Assembly (NCBI GenBank): GCA_040954595.2
Contig: CM082576.2
Location: 11,780,001-11,844,000, forward strand
Length of the DNA: 64,000 nucleotides
Source of the DNA: Balanoglossus misakiensis
Lineage: Eukaryota > Hemichordata
Direction: 5' to 3'
How positions within the stretch are numbered: position 1 is the first letter of the stretch; each line of letters starts with the position of its first letter. A program made the translations under genes and the position numbers. Of the stretch, positions 31,401 through 46,400 are shown piece after piece. The notes below the pieces were generated by a model that worked only from the letters and a program-made list of their open reading frames with translations, did no database searches and was not told the origin of the DNA.

Positions 31401-34400
31401 GAGTGAATAAAGAACGGTCAGATCGTTGCGGTGCAGGGAACTCTTATTTGCACCGCTGCGGTGCAAATAAGAATTTTCACCGCTGCGGTGCAAATAAGAT
31501 CATTGGAGTTATGCTGCAATATAGTGCGAAAATTTCCGACCTTTTCGAGTACACATCGTCATGGCGAAGGGTTCAGGAAGGCCAGCCTTTTACACGAAGG
31601 TGTCAACTGATGTTGGTTCGAGACCACTTTTTTTATTTCTTTTTTTTTTGTGAGAACTTTTAACGACATGATCATTGTAATTTTTATCATTTTCATCAAT
31701 CCAATTTATTTCAATATCTACGCTGCGTTTTTTATCTGTCGGGTATAAGAAACATGCAGGGAAACTTCACTTAGGCAAGTCTGAATACGGAGTGTTCAGC
31801 AGAGAGAAAGATAAACTCGCTAAAACCGTGTCTTTCCGTCCGCATGACCAACCAAGGAGCGGAAAAGTCGTTATTTAGGCCGTAATAAAACGTTTTTGTC
31901 GCCGAGGAGTGAATAAAGAACGGTCAGATCGTTGCGGAGCAGGGAACTCTTATTCGTCCCCTTCCCTTTAAAAAATAGGAAAATACTTGTCTTTAAAAAG
32001 TAGGAATCAAACACTACCTGATCCGGACTGGAATATCGTGGTGCATAGTTGTGTGCTCTTTCTTCTCCGACGTCCAAGCCCAGATCTGTTAATCGCCAAA
32101 CATACTTCATGTTGGTTTGGTAAACACGAAGATGGCATTCGTGACAAAAAATACAGGGTTTGAAAATATCATCGAACGGTATCCATAGTTGATCGAGGTC
32201 TTTATATCATATTGCAATGTTGCATAATATACCAGTATATATTGTTTTGTATTTTCCGCTAATAGCAATAACCCAAGAGGTAATATATTTTACCTGGTGA
32301 GAAGGTCGCGTTAATCGCTGGAACAAGTGCCGTCAAATCGTCTGAAATAAATTGCAAGTCAAAACATCATTTCCATATCTCATTTCATCTGGTACAAAAT
32401 AGTGAAATCATGAAACGATTCCCGAGGGAATACTGCCGAAGGAAAGTGTTCTATATGGGAAGGGAAAATGTACTCACTGTCATAATAGGCAAACAGAACC
32501 AGCCCGATGAGACACAGCAAAGAAAACATGACAACTCTGAATGGTATCATAAGCAAGAGTGTCCTGTAATAGACAATTTATATAGAAGTTGGTGCTAGGC
32601 GTGGAAAAGATACTGAAGATAACGCGATCACGCGCATACAGCACTTACACCGATCTCATGTCCAAAATTAAAACCACATTTGCTCAATATGACATTTTTA
32701 GTGAAGCCTACTAAAAAAGAAACAAATACGATTGACATTGTCATGATGATATGAGATTGAGAGTATCAATGCAATTTGTCATCAAAATATTCAGAGCAAA
32801 TTGGTATACTGATCAGATCTACACTATATGCACAGCTAAAGTTAACAGCCTACCCCTGCGCTTGCCGAAGAGATTTTGCCGCCAAAAGACGTTGCACGGA
32901 GCCCTGGTGCACTACATCCTGCATGCTGTAAATCGTCTGTCCAATCACGATCGACCAAAAGGATAGGCGAACAGTTGGGTTAAAGTCGAACCTGACAAGA
33001 AATACAACAAGTTATAACTTATCTCGAGGTTTACTTCACATGAAATTGAAGTGTTAAGTCACGTGCTCTACTAGGTCTGTTTGCTTTCTTGACATAACCA
33101 TTCGAATGTGGAAATGTGATTAGTAAAACATACACGAAGAAATTCAGTTTTCCGTGTTGGTCGCTGTAGTTCCACACCTCTTCCATGCCCCCGGCTTCTA
33201 ATGTGCCGAGAATGAGGACCACGACCACGCATGTCACCATGACGAAACACTGGAAGACATCGGCCCACACAACTGCTCGCATGCCACCCTACAGAGAAAG
33301 ACACATCACAAAATACTATTCTTATTCTTTGTAGAACTACAATGTGTCAACGTCTCTTTGAAACATCGGTAGTTACCCTCGGCTTTCTTCATCACCATCC
33401 TATGCGCGCGCTGACAGGGTACGCAAGTTGAGCGACGCGTATACAGTCGGATACCGATGTGACACGACGAAGACAAGGCCCGAATGATAAAATTTTCATC
33501 GTTTCATGTATTATAATGATGTCTCATAGAGAATGATAACCTGTCCACATAAGGGAATAGACTTACCAGAGCTGTGTAGAAGGTACACAAGACGCCGATG
33601 ATGACGACTGTAATCCAATAATCTATCCCTTGAACTGAAGTCAAGAGTATTCAATTATAAATTATTTTAAAAAAATCATGGGTTATAGCTCATGAAAATC
33701 ATCAAAAAATGACAATTTTTCGACTTTGCGAATTTTCAAAATTTGGCCATTTTTCACAAAAAATCATGGGTTATAGCTCATGAAAACATCAAAAAATGAC
33801 AATTTTTCGACTTTGCGAATTTTCAAAATTTGGCCATTTTTCACAATAAATCATGGGTTATAGCTCATGAAAATCATCAAAAAATGACAATTTTTCGACT
33901 TTGTGAATTTTCAAAATTTGGCCATTTTTCACAAAAAATCATGGGTTATAGCTCATGAAAATCATCAAAAAATGACAATTTGTCGACTTTGCGAATTTTC
34001 AAAATTTGGCCATTTTTCACAAAAAATCATGGTTTATAGCTCATGAAAATCATCAAAAAATGACAATTTTTCGACTTTGCGAATTTTCAAAATTTGGCCA
34101 TTTTTCACAATAAATCATGGGTTATAGCTCATGAAAATCATCAAAAAATGACTATTTTTCGACTTTGCGAATTTTCAAAATTTGGCCATTTTTACAAAAA
34201 ATCATGGGTTATAGCTCATGAAAATCATCGAAAAATGACAATTTTTCGACTTTGCGAATTTTCAAAATTTGGACATTTTTCACAAAAAATCATGGGTTAT
34301 AGCTCATGAAAACATCAAAAAATGAAAATTTTTCGACTTTGCGAATTTTCAAAATTTGGCCATTTTTCACAAAAAATCATGGGTTATAGCTCATGAAAAT

Positions 34401-37400
34401 CATCAAAAAATGACAATTTTTCGACTTTGCGAATTTTCAAAATTTGGCCATTTTTCACAAAAAATCATGGGTTATAGCTCATGACAATCATCAAAAAATG
34501 ACTATTTTTCGACTTTGCGAATTTTCAAAATTTGGCCATTTTTCACAAAAAATCATGGGTTATAGCTCATGAAAATCATCAAAAAATGACAATTTTTCGA
34601 CTTTGCGAATTTTCAAAATTTGGACATTTTTCACAAAAATTCATGGGTTATAGCTCATGAAAATCTTCAAAAATGAAAATTTTTCGACTTTGCAAATTTT
34701 CAAAATTTGGCCATTTTTCACAAAAAATCATGGGTTATAGCTCATGAAAATCATCAAAAAATGACAATTTTTCGACTTTGCGAATTTTCAAAATTTGGCC
34801 ATTTTTCACAAAAAATCATGGGTTATAGCTCATGAAAATCATCAAAAAATGACAATTTTTCGACGTTGCGAATTTTCAAAATTTGGCCATTTTTCACAAA
34901 AAATCATGGGTTATAGCTCATGAAAATCATCAAAAAATGACAATTTTTCGACTTTGCGAATTTTCAAAATTTGGCCATTTTTCACAAAAAATCATGGGTT
35001 ATAGCTCATGAAAATCATCAAAAAATGACAATTTTTCGACTTTGCGAATTTTCAAAATTTGGCCATTTTTCACAAAAAATCATGGGTTATAGCTCATGAA
35101 AATCATCAAAAAATGACAATTTTTCGACTTTGCGAATTTTCAAAATTTGGCCATTTTTCACAATAAATCATGGGTTATAGCTCATGAAAATCATCAAAAA
35201 ATGACAATTTTTCGACTTTGCAAATTTTCAAAATTTGGCCATTTTTCACAAAAAATCATGGGTTATAGCTCATGAAAATCATCAAAAAATGACAATTTTT
35301 CGACTTTGCGAATTTTCAAAATTTGGCCATTTTTCACCAAAAATCATGGGTTATAGCTCATGTAAACATCAAAAAATGACAATTTTTCGACTTTGCGAAT
35401 TTTCAAAATTTGGACATTTTTCACAAAAAATCATGGGTTATAGCTCATGAAAATCATCAAAAAATGAAAATTTTTCGACTTTGCGAAATTTCAAAATTTG
35501 GCCATTTTTACAAAAATCATGGGTTATAGCTCATGAAAATCATCAAAAAATGACAATTTTTCGACTTTGCGAATTTTCAAAATTTGGCCATTTTTCACAA
35601 TAAATCATGGGTTATAGCTCATGAAAATCATCAAAAAATGACAATTTTTCGACTTTGCGAATTTTCAAAATTTGGCCATTTTTCACAAAAAATCATGGGT
35701 TATAGCTCATGAAAATCATCAAAAAATGACAATTTTTCGACTTTGCGAATTTTCAAAATTTGGCCATTTTTCACAAAAAATCATGGGTTATAGCTCATGA
35801 AAATCATCAAAAAATGACAATTTTTCGACTTTGCGAATTTTCAAAATTTGGCCATTTTTCACAAAAAATCATGGGTTATAGCTCATGAAAATCATCAAAA
35901 AATGACAATTTTTCGACTTTGCGAATTTTCAAAATTTGGACATTTTTCACAAAAATTCATGGGTTATAGCTCATGAAAATCTTCAAAAATGAAAATTTTT
36001 CGACTTTGCAAATTTTCAAAATTTGGCCATTTTTCACAAAAAATCATGGGTTATAGCTCATGAAAATCATCAAAAAATGACAATTTTTCGACTTTGCGAA
36101 TTTTCAAAATTTGGCCATTTTTCACAAAAAATCATGGGTTATAGCTCATGAAAATCATCAAAAAATGACAATTTTTCGACTTTGCGAATTTTCAAAATTT
36201 GGCCATTTTTCACAAAAAATCATGGGTTATAGCTCATGAAAATCATCAAAAAATGACAATTTTTCGACTTTGCGAATTTTCAAAATTTGGCCATTTTTCA
36301 CAAAAAATCATGGGTTATAGCTCATGAAAATCATCAAAAAATGACAATTTTTCGACTTTGCGAATTTTCAAAATTTGGCCATTTTTCACAAAAAATCATG
36401 GGTTATAGCTCATGAAAATCATCAAAAAATGACAATTTTTCGACTTTGCGAATTTTCAAAATTTTGCCATTTTTCACAATAAATCATGGGTTATAGCTCA
36501 TGAAAATCATCAAAAAATGACAATTTTTCGACTTTGCAAATTTTCAAAATTTGGCCATTTTTCACAAAAAATCATGGGTTATAGCTCATGAAAATCATCA
36601 AAAAATGACAATTTTTCGACTTTGCGAATTTTCAAAATTTGGCCATTTTTCACCAAAAATCATGGGTTATAGCTCATGTAAACATCAAAAAATGACAATT
36701 TTTCGACTTTGCGAATTTTCAAAATTTGGACATTTTTCACAAAAAATCATGGGTTATAGCTCATGAAAATCATCAAAAAATGAAAATTTTTCGACTTTGC
36801 GAAATTTCAAAATTTGGCCATTTTTACAAAAATCATGGGTTATAGCTCATGAAAATCATCAAAAAATGACAATTTTTCGACTTTGCGAATTTTCAAAATT
36901 TGGCCATTTTTCACAATAAATCATGGGTTATAGCTCATGAAAATCATCAAAAAATGACAATTTTTCGACTTTGCGAATTTTCAAAATTTGGCCATTTTTC
37001 ACAATAAATCATGGGTTATAGCTCATGAAAATCATCAAAAAATGACAATTTTTCGACTTTGCGAATTTTCAAAATTTGGCCATTTTTCACAAAAAATCAT
37101 GGGTTATAGCTCATGAAAATCATCAAAAAATGACAATTTTTCGACTTTGCGAATTTTCAAAATTTGGCCATTTTTCACAAAAAATCATGGGTTATAGCTC
37201 ATGAAAATCATCAAAAAATGACAATTTTTCGACTTTGCGAAATTTCAAAATTTGGCCATTTTTACAAAAATCATGGGTTATAGCTCATGAAAATCATCAA
37301 AAAATGACAATTTTTCGACTTTGCGAATTTTCAAAATTTGGCCATTTTTCACAATAAATCATGGGTTATAGCTCATGAAAATCATCAAAAAATGACAATT

Positions 37401-40400
37401 TTTCGACTTTGCGAATTTTCAAAATTTGGCCATTTTTCACAATAAATCATGGGTTATAGCTCATGAAAATCATCAAAAAATGACAATTTTTCGACTTTGC
37501 GAATTTTCAAAATTTGGCCATTTTTCACAAAAAATCATGGGTTATAGCTCATGAAAATCATCAAAAAATGACAATTTTTCGACTTTGCGAATTTTCAAAA
37601 TTTGGCCATTTTTCACAAAAAATCATGGGTTATAGCTCATGAAAATCATCAAAAAATGACAATTTTTCGACTTTGCGAAATTTCAAAATTTGGCCATTTT
37701 TACAAAAATCATGGGTTATAGCTCATGAAAATCATCAAAAAATGACAATTTTTCGACTTTGCGAATTTTCAAAATTTGGCCATTTTTCACAATAAATCAT
37801 GGGTTATAGCTCATGAAAATCATCAAAAAATGACAATTTTTCGACTTTGCGAATTTTCAAAATTTGGCCATTTTTCACAATAAATCATGGGTTATAGCTC
37901 ATGAAAATCATCAAAAAATGACAATTTTTCGACTTTGCGAATTTTCAAAATTTGGCCATTTTTCACAAAAAATCATGGGTTATAGCTCATGAAAATCATC
38001 AAAAAATGACAATTTTTCGACTTTGCGAATTTTCAAAATTTGGCCATTTTTCACAAAAAATCATGGGTTATAGCTCATGAAAATCATCAAAAAATGACAA
38101 TTTTTCGACTTTGCGAATTTTCAAAATTTGGCCATTTTTCACAAAAAATCATGGGTTATAGCTCATGAAAATCATCAAAAAATGACAATTTTTCGACTTT
38201 GCGAATTTTCAAAATTTGGCCATTTTTCACAAAAAATCATGGGTTATAGCTCATGAAAATCATCAAAAAATGACAATTTTTCGACTTTGCGAATTTTCAA
38301 AATTTGGCCATTTTTCACAATAAATCATGGGTTATAGCTCATGAAAATCATCAAAAAATGACAATTTTTCGACTTTGCGAATTTTCAAAATTTGGCCATT
38401 TTTACAAAAAATCATGGGTTATAGCTCATGAAAATCATCGAAAAATGACAATTTTTCGACTTTGCGAATTTTCAAAATTTGGACATTTTTCACAAAAAAT
38501 CATGGGTTATAGCTCATGAAAACATCAAAAAATGACAATTTTTCGACTTTGCGAATTTTCAAAATTTGGCCATTTTTCACAAAAAATCATGGGTTATAGC
38601 TCATGAAAATCATCAAAAAATGACAATTTTTCGACTTTGCGAATTTTCAAAATTTGGCCATTTTTCACAAAAAATCATGGGTTATAGCTCATGAAAATCA
38701 TCAAAAAATGACAATTTTTCGACTTTGCGAATTTTCAAAATTTGGCCATTTTTCACAAAAAATCATGGGTTATAGCTCATGAAAATCATCAAAAAATGAC
38801 AATTTTTCGACTTTGCGAATTTTCAAAATTTGGCCATTTATCACAAAAAATCATGGGTTATAGCTCATGAAAATCATCAAAAAATGACAATTTTTCGACT
38901 TTGCGAATTTTCAAAATTTGGCCATTTTTCACAAAAAATCATGGGTTATAGCTCATGAAAATCATCAAAAAATGACAATTTTTCGACTTTGCGAATTTTC
39001 AAAATTTGGCCATTTTTCACAAAAAATCATGGGTTATAGCTCATGAAAATCATCAAAAAATGACAATTTTTCGACTTTGCGAATTTTCAAAATTTGGCCA
39101 TTTTTCACAAAAAATCATGGGTTATAGCTCATGAAAATCATCAAAAAATGACAATTTTTCGACTTTGCGAATTTTCAAAATTTGGCCATTTTTCACAATA
39201 AATCATGGGTTATAGCTCATGAAAATCATCAAAAAATGACAATTTTTCGACTTTGCGAATTTTCAAAATTTGGCCATTTTTACAAAAAATCATGGGTTAT
39301 AGCTCATGAAAATCATCGAAAAATGACAATTTTTCGACTTTGCGAATTTTCAAAATTTGGACATTTTTCACAAAAAATCATGGGTTATAGCTCATGAAAA
39401 CATCAAAAAATGACAATTTTTCGACTTTGCGAATTTTCAAAATTTGGCCATTTTTCACAAAAAATCATGGGTTATAGCTCATGAAAATCATCAAAAAATG
39501 ACAATTTTTCGACTTTGCGAATTTTCAAAATTTGGCCATTTTTCACAAAAAATCATGGGTTATAGCTCATGAAAATCATCAAAAAATGACAATTTTTCGA
39601 CTTTGCGAATTTTCAAAATTTGGCCATTTTTCACAAAAAATCATGGGTTATAGCTCATGAAAATCATCAAAAAATGACAATTTTTCGACTTTGCGAATTT
39701 TCAAAATTTGGCCATTTATCACAAAAAATCATGGGTTATAGCTCATGAAAATCATCAAAAAATGACAATTTTTCGACTTTGCGAATTTTCAAAATTTGGC
39801 CATTTTTCACAAAAAATCATGGGTTATAGCTCATGAAAATCATCAAAAAATGACAATTTTTCGACTTTGCGAATTTTCAAAATTTGGCCATTTTTCACAA
39901 AAAATCATGGGTTATAGCTCATGAAAATCATCGAAAAATGACAATTTTTCGACTTTGCAAATTTTCAAAATTTGGCCATTTTTCACAAAAAATCATGGGT
40001 TATAGCTCATGAAAATCATCAAAAAATGACAATTTTTCGACTTTGCGAATTTTCAAAATTTGGCCATTTTTCACAAAAAATCATGGGTTATAGCTCATGA
40101 AAATCATCAAAAAATGACAATTTTTCGACTTTGCGAATTTTCAAAATTTGGCCATTTTTCACAAAAAATCATGGGTTATAGCTCATGAAAATCATCAAAA
40201 AATGACAATTTTTCGACTTTGCGAATTTTCAAAATTTGGCCATTTTTCACAAAAAATCATGGGTTATAGCTCATGAAAATCATCAAAAAATGACAATTTT
40301 TCGACTTTGCGAATTTTCAAAATTTGGCCATTTTTCACAAAAAATCATGGGTTATAGCTCATGAAAATCATCAAAAAATGACAATTTTTCGACTTTGCGA

Positions 40401-43400
40401 ATTTTCAAAATTTGGCCATTTTTCACAATAAATCATGGGTTATAGCTCATGAAAATCATCAAAAAATGACAATTTTTCGACTTTGCAAATTTTCAAAATT
40501 TGGCCATTTTTCACAAAAAATCATGGGTTATAGCTCATGAAAATCATCAAAAAATGACAATTTTTCGACTTTGCGAATTTTCAAAATTTGGCCATTTTTC
40601 ACAAAAAATCATGGGTTATAGCTCATGAAAATCATCAAAAAATGACAATTTTTCGACTTTGCGAATTTTCAAAATTTGGCCATTTTTCACAATAAATCAT
40701 GGGTTATAGCTCATGAAAATCATCAAAAAATGACAATTTTTCGACTTTGCGAATTTTCAAAATTTGGCCATTTTTACAAAAAATCATGGGTTATAGCTCA
40801 TGAAAATCATCGAAAAATGACAATTTTTCGACTTTGCGAATTTTCAAAATTTGGACATTTTTCACAAAAAATCATGGGTTATAGCTCATGAAAACATCAA
40901 AAAATGACAATTTTTCGACTTTGCGAATTTTCAAAATTTGGCCATTTTTCACAAAAAATCATGGGTTATAGCTCATGAAAATCATCAAAAAATGACAATT
41001 TTTCGACTTTGCGAATTTTCAAAATTTGGCCATTTTTCACAAAAAATCATGGGTTATAGCTCATGAAAATCATCAAAAAATGACAATTTTTCGACTTTGC
41101 GAATTTTCAAAATTTGGCCATTTTTCACAAAAAATCATGGGTTATAGCTCATGAAAATCATCAAAAAATGACAATTTTTCGACTTTGCGAATTTTCAAAA
41201 TTTGGCCATTTATCACAAAAAATCATGGGTTATAGCTCATGAAAATCATCAAAAAATGACAATTTTTCGACTTTGCGAATTTTCAAAATTTGGCCATTTT
41301 TCACAAAAAATCATGGGTTATAGCTCATGAAAATCATCAAAAAATGACAATTTTTCGACTTTGCGAATTTTCAAAATTTGGCCATTTTTCACAAAAAATC
41401 ATGGGTTATAGCTCATGAAAATCATCGAAAAATGACAATTTTTCGACTTTGCAAATTTTCAAAATTTGGCCATTTTTCACAAAAAATCATGGGTTATAGC
41501 TCATGAAAATCATCAAAAAATGACAATTTTTCGACTTTGCGAATTTTCAAAATTTGGCCATTTTTCACAAAAAATCATGGGTTATAGCTCATGAAAATCA
41601 TCAAAAAATGACAATTTTTCGACTTTGCGAATTTTCAAAATTTGGCCATTTTTCACAAAAAATCATGGGTTATAGCTCATGAAAATCATCAAAAAATGAC
41701 AATTTTTCGACTTTGCGAATTTTCAAAATTTGGCCATTTTTCACAAAAAATCATGGGTTATAGCTCATGAAAATCATCAAAAAATGACAATTTTTCGACT
41801 TTGCGAATTTTCAAAATTTGGCCATTTTTCACAAAAAATCATGGGTTATAGCTCATGAAAATCATCAAAAAATGACAATTTTTCGACTTTGCGAATTTTC
41901 AAAATTTGGCCATTTTTCACAATAAATCATGGGTTATAGCTCATGAAAATCATCAAAAAATGACAATTTTTCGACTTTGCAAATTTTCAAAATTTGGCCA
42001 TTTTTCACAAAAAATCATGGGTTATAGCTCATGAAAATCATCAAAAAATGACAATTTTTCGACTTTGCGAATTTTCAAAATTTGGCCATTTTTCACCAAA
42101 AATCATGGGTTATAGCTCATGTAAACATCAAAAAATGACAATTTTTCGACTTTGCGAATTTTCAAAATTTGGACATTTTTCACAAAAAATCATGGGTTAT
42201 AGCTCATGAAAATCATCAAAAAATGAAAATTTTTCGACTTTGCGAAATTTCACAATTTGGCCATTTTTACAAAAATCATGGGTTATAGCTCATGAAAATC
42301 ATCAAAAAATGACAATTTTTCGACTTTGCGAATTTTCAAAATTTGGCCATTTTTCACAATAAATCATGGGTTATAGCTCATGAAAATCATCAAAAAATGA
42401 CAATTTTTCGTCTTTGCGAATTTTCAAAATTTGGCCATTTTTCACAATAAATCATGGGTTATAGCTCATGAAAATCATCAAAAAATGACAATTTTTCGAC
42501 TTTGCGAATTTTCAAAATTTGGCCATTTTTACAAAAAATCATGGGTTATAGCTCATGAAAATCATCGAAAAATGACAATTTTTCGACTTTGCGAATTTTC
42601 AAAATTTGGACATTTTTCACAAAAAATCATGGGTTATAGCTCATGAAAACATCAAAAAATGACAATTTTTCGACTTTGCGAATTTTCAAAATTTGGCCAT
42701 TTTTCACAAAAAATCATGGGTTATAGCTCATGAAAATCATCAAAAAATGACAATTTTTCGACTTTGCGAATTTTCAAAATTTGGCCATTTTTCACAAAAA
42801 ATCATGGGTTATAGCTCATGAAAATCATCAAAAAATGACAATTTTTCGACTTTGCGAATTTTCAAAATTTGGCCATTTTTCACAAAAAATCATGGGTTAT
42901 AGCTCATGAAAATCATCAAAAAATGACAATTTTTCGACTTTGCGAATTTTCAAAATTTGGCCATTTTTCACAAAAAATCATGGGTTATAGCTCATGAAAA
43001 TCATCAAAAAATGACAATTTTTCGACTTTGCGAATTTTCAAAATTTGGCCATTTTTCACAAAAAATCATGGGTTATAGCTCATGAAAATCATCAAAAAAT
43101 GACAATTTTTCGACTTTGCGAATTTTCAAAATTTGGCCATTTTTCACAATAAATCATGGGTTATAGCTCATGAAAATCATCAAAAAATGACAATTTTTCG
43201 ACTTTGCGAATTTTCAAAATTTGGCCATTTTTACAAAAAATCATGGGTTATAGCTCATGAAAATCATCGAAAAATGACAATTTTTCGACTTTGCGAATTT
43301 TCAAAATTTGGACATTTTTCACAAAAAATCATGGGTTATAGCTCATGAAAACATCAAAAAATGACAATTTTTCGACTTTGCGAATTTTCAAAATTTGGCC

Positions 43401-46400
43401 ATTTTTCACAAAAAATCATGGGTTATAGCTCATGAAAATCATCAAAAAATGACAATTTTTCGACTTTGCGAATTTTCAAAATTTGGCCATTTTTCACAAA
43501 AAATCATGGGTTATAGCTCATGAAAATCATCAAAAAATGACAATTTTTCGACTTTGCGAATTTTCAAAATTTGGCCATTTTTCACAAAAAATCATGGGTT
43601 ATAGCTCATGAAAATCATCAAAAAATGACAATTTTTCGACTTTGCGAATTTTCAAAATTTGGCCATTTATCACAAAAAATCATGGGTTATAGCTCATGAA
43701 AATCATCAAAAAATGACAATTTTTCGACTTTGCGAATTTTCAAAATTTGGCCATTTTTCACAAAAAATCATGGGTTATAGCTCATGAAAATCATCAAAAA
43801 ATGACAATTTTTCGACTTTGCGAATTTTCAAAATTTGGCCATTTTTCACAAAAAATCATGGGTTATAGCTCATGAAAATCATCGAAAAATGACAATTTTT
43901 CGACTTTGCAAATTTTCAAAATTTGGCCATTTTTCACAAAAAATCATGGGTTATAGCTCATGAAAATCATCAAAAAATGACAATTTTTCGACTTTGCGAA
44001 TTTTCAAAATTTGGCCATTTTTCACAAAAAATCATGGGTTATAGCTCATGAAAATCATCAAAAAATGACAATTTTTCGACTTTGCGAATTTTCAAAATTT
44101 GGCCATTTTTCACAAAAAATCATGGGTTATAGCTCATGAAAATCATCAAAAAATGACAATTTTTCGACTTTGCGAATTTTCAAAATTTGGCCATTTTTCA
44201 CAAAAAATCATGGGTTATAGCTCATGAAAATCATCAAAAAATGACAATTTTTCGACTTTGCGAATTTTCAAAATTTGGCCATTTTTCACAAAAAATCATG
44301 GGTTATAGCTCATGAAAATCATCAAAAAATGACAATTTTTCGACTTTGCGAATTTTCAAAATTTGGCCATTTTTCACAATAAATCATGGGTTATAGCTCA
44401 TGAAAATCTTCAAAAAATGACAATTTTTCGACTTTGCAAATTTTCAAAATTTGGCCATTTTTCACAAAAAATCATGGGTTATAGCTCATGAAAATCATCA
44501 AAAAATGACAATTTTTCGACTTTGCGAATTTTCAAAATTTGGCCATTTTTCACCAAAAATCATGGGTTATAGCTCATGTAAACATCAAAAAATGACAATT
44601 TTTCGACTTTGCGAATTTTCAAAATTTGGACATTTTTCACAAAAAATCATGGGTTATAGCTCATGAAAATCATCAAAAAATGAAAATTTTTCGACTTTGC
44701 GAAATTTCACAATTTGGCCATTTTTACAAAAATCATGGGTTATAGCTCATGAAAATCATCAAAAAATGACAATTTTTCGACTTTGCGAATTTTCAAAATT
44801 TGGCCATTTTTCACAATAAATCATGGGTTATAGCTCATGAAAATCATCAAAAAATGACAATTTTTCGACTTTGCGAATTTTCAAAATTTGGCCATTTTTC
44901 ACAAAAAATCATGGGTTATAGCTCATGAAAATCATCAAAAAATGACAATTTTTCGACTTTGCGAATTTTCAAAATTTGGCCATTTTTCACAAAAAATCAT
45001 GGGTTATAGCTCATGAAAATCATCAAAAAATGACAATTTTTCGACTTTGCGAATTTTCAAAATTTGGCCATTTTTCACAAAAAATCATGGGTTATAGCTC
45101 ATGAAAATCATCAAAAAATGACAATTTTTCGACTTTGCGAATTTTCAAAATTTGGCCATTTTTCACAAAAAATCATGGGTTATAGCTCATGAAAATCATC
45201 AAAAAATGACAATTTTTCGACTTTGCGAATTTTCAAAATTTGGCCATTTTTCACAATAAATCATGGGTTATAGCTCATGAAAATCATCAAAAAATGACAA
45301 TTTTTCGACTTTGCGAATTTTCAAAATTTGGCCATTTTTACAAAAAATCATGGGTTATAGCTCATGAAAATCATCGAAAAATGACAATTTTTCGACTTTG
45401 CGAATTTTCAAAATTTGGACATTTTTCACAAAAAATCATGGGTTATAGCTCATGAAAACATCAAAAAATGACAATTTTTCGACTTTGCGAATTTTCAAAA
45501 TTTGGCCATTTTTCACAAAAAATCATGGGTTATAGCTCATGAAAATCATCAAAAAATGACAATTTTTCGACTTTGCGAATTTTCAAAATTTGGCCATTTT
45601 TCACAAAAAATCATGGGTTATAGCTCATGAAAATCATCAAAAAATGACAATTTTTCGACTTTGCGAATTTTCAAAATTTGGCCATTTTTCACAAAAAATC
45701 ATGGGTTATAGCTCATGAAAATCATCAAAAAATGACAATTTTTCGACTTTGCGAATTTTCAAAATTTGGCCATTTATCACAAAAAATCATGGGTTATAGC
45801 TCATGAAAATCATCAAAAAATGACAATTTTTCGACTTTGCGAATTTTCAAAATTTGGCCATTTTTCACAAAAAATCATGGGTTATAGCTCATGAAAATCA
45901 TCAAAAAATGACAATTTTTCGACTTTGCGAATTTTCAAAATTTGGCCATTTTTCACAAAAAATCATGGGTTATAGCTCATGAAAATCATCAAAAAATGAC
46001 AATTTTTCGACTTTGCAAATTTTCAAAATTTGGCCATTTTTCACAAAAAATCATGGGTTATAGCTCATGAAAATCATCAAAAAATGACAATTTTTCGACT
46101 TTGCGAATTTTCAAAATTTGGCCATTTTTACAAAAAATCATGGGTTATAGCTCATGAAAATCATCGAAAAATGACAATTTTTCGACTTTGCGAATTTTCA
46201 AAATTTGGACATTTTTCACAAAAAATCATGGGTTATAGCTCATGAAAACATCAAAAAATGACAATTTTTCGACTTTGCGAATTTTCAAAATCTGGCCATT
46301 TTTCACAAAAAATCATGGGTTATAGCTCATGAAAATAATCAAAAAATGACAATTTTTCGACTTTGCGAATTTTCAAAATTTGGCCATTTTTCACAAAATA

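Noticed and set aside
25162-31663. Repeated 64- and 105-codon frames in the 528-bp units
   Set aside because: They overlap one another in different frames within the same repeat, run through the palindrome and the oligo-T stretch, and do not keep one reading frame from copy to copy.
33567-33628. Shorter version of SLC5 exon 4 starting at the downstream AG
   Set aside because: It keeps frame but removes two residues (VQ) from a helix boundary where family members have them; the upstream AG has the better pyrimidine context. Kept as a finding rather than the main model.
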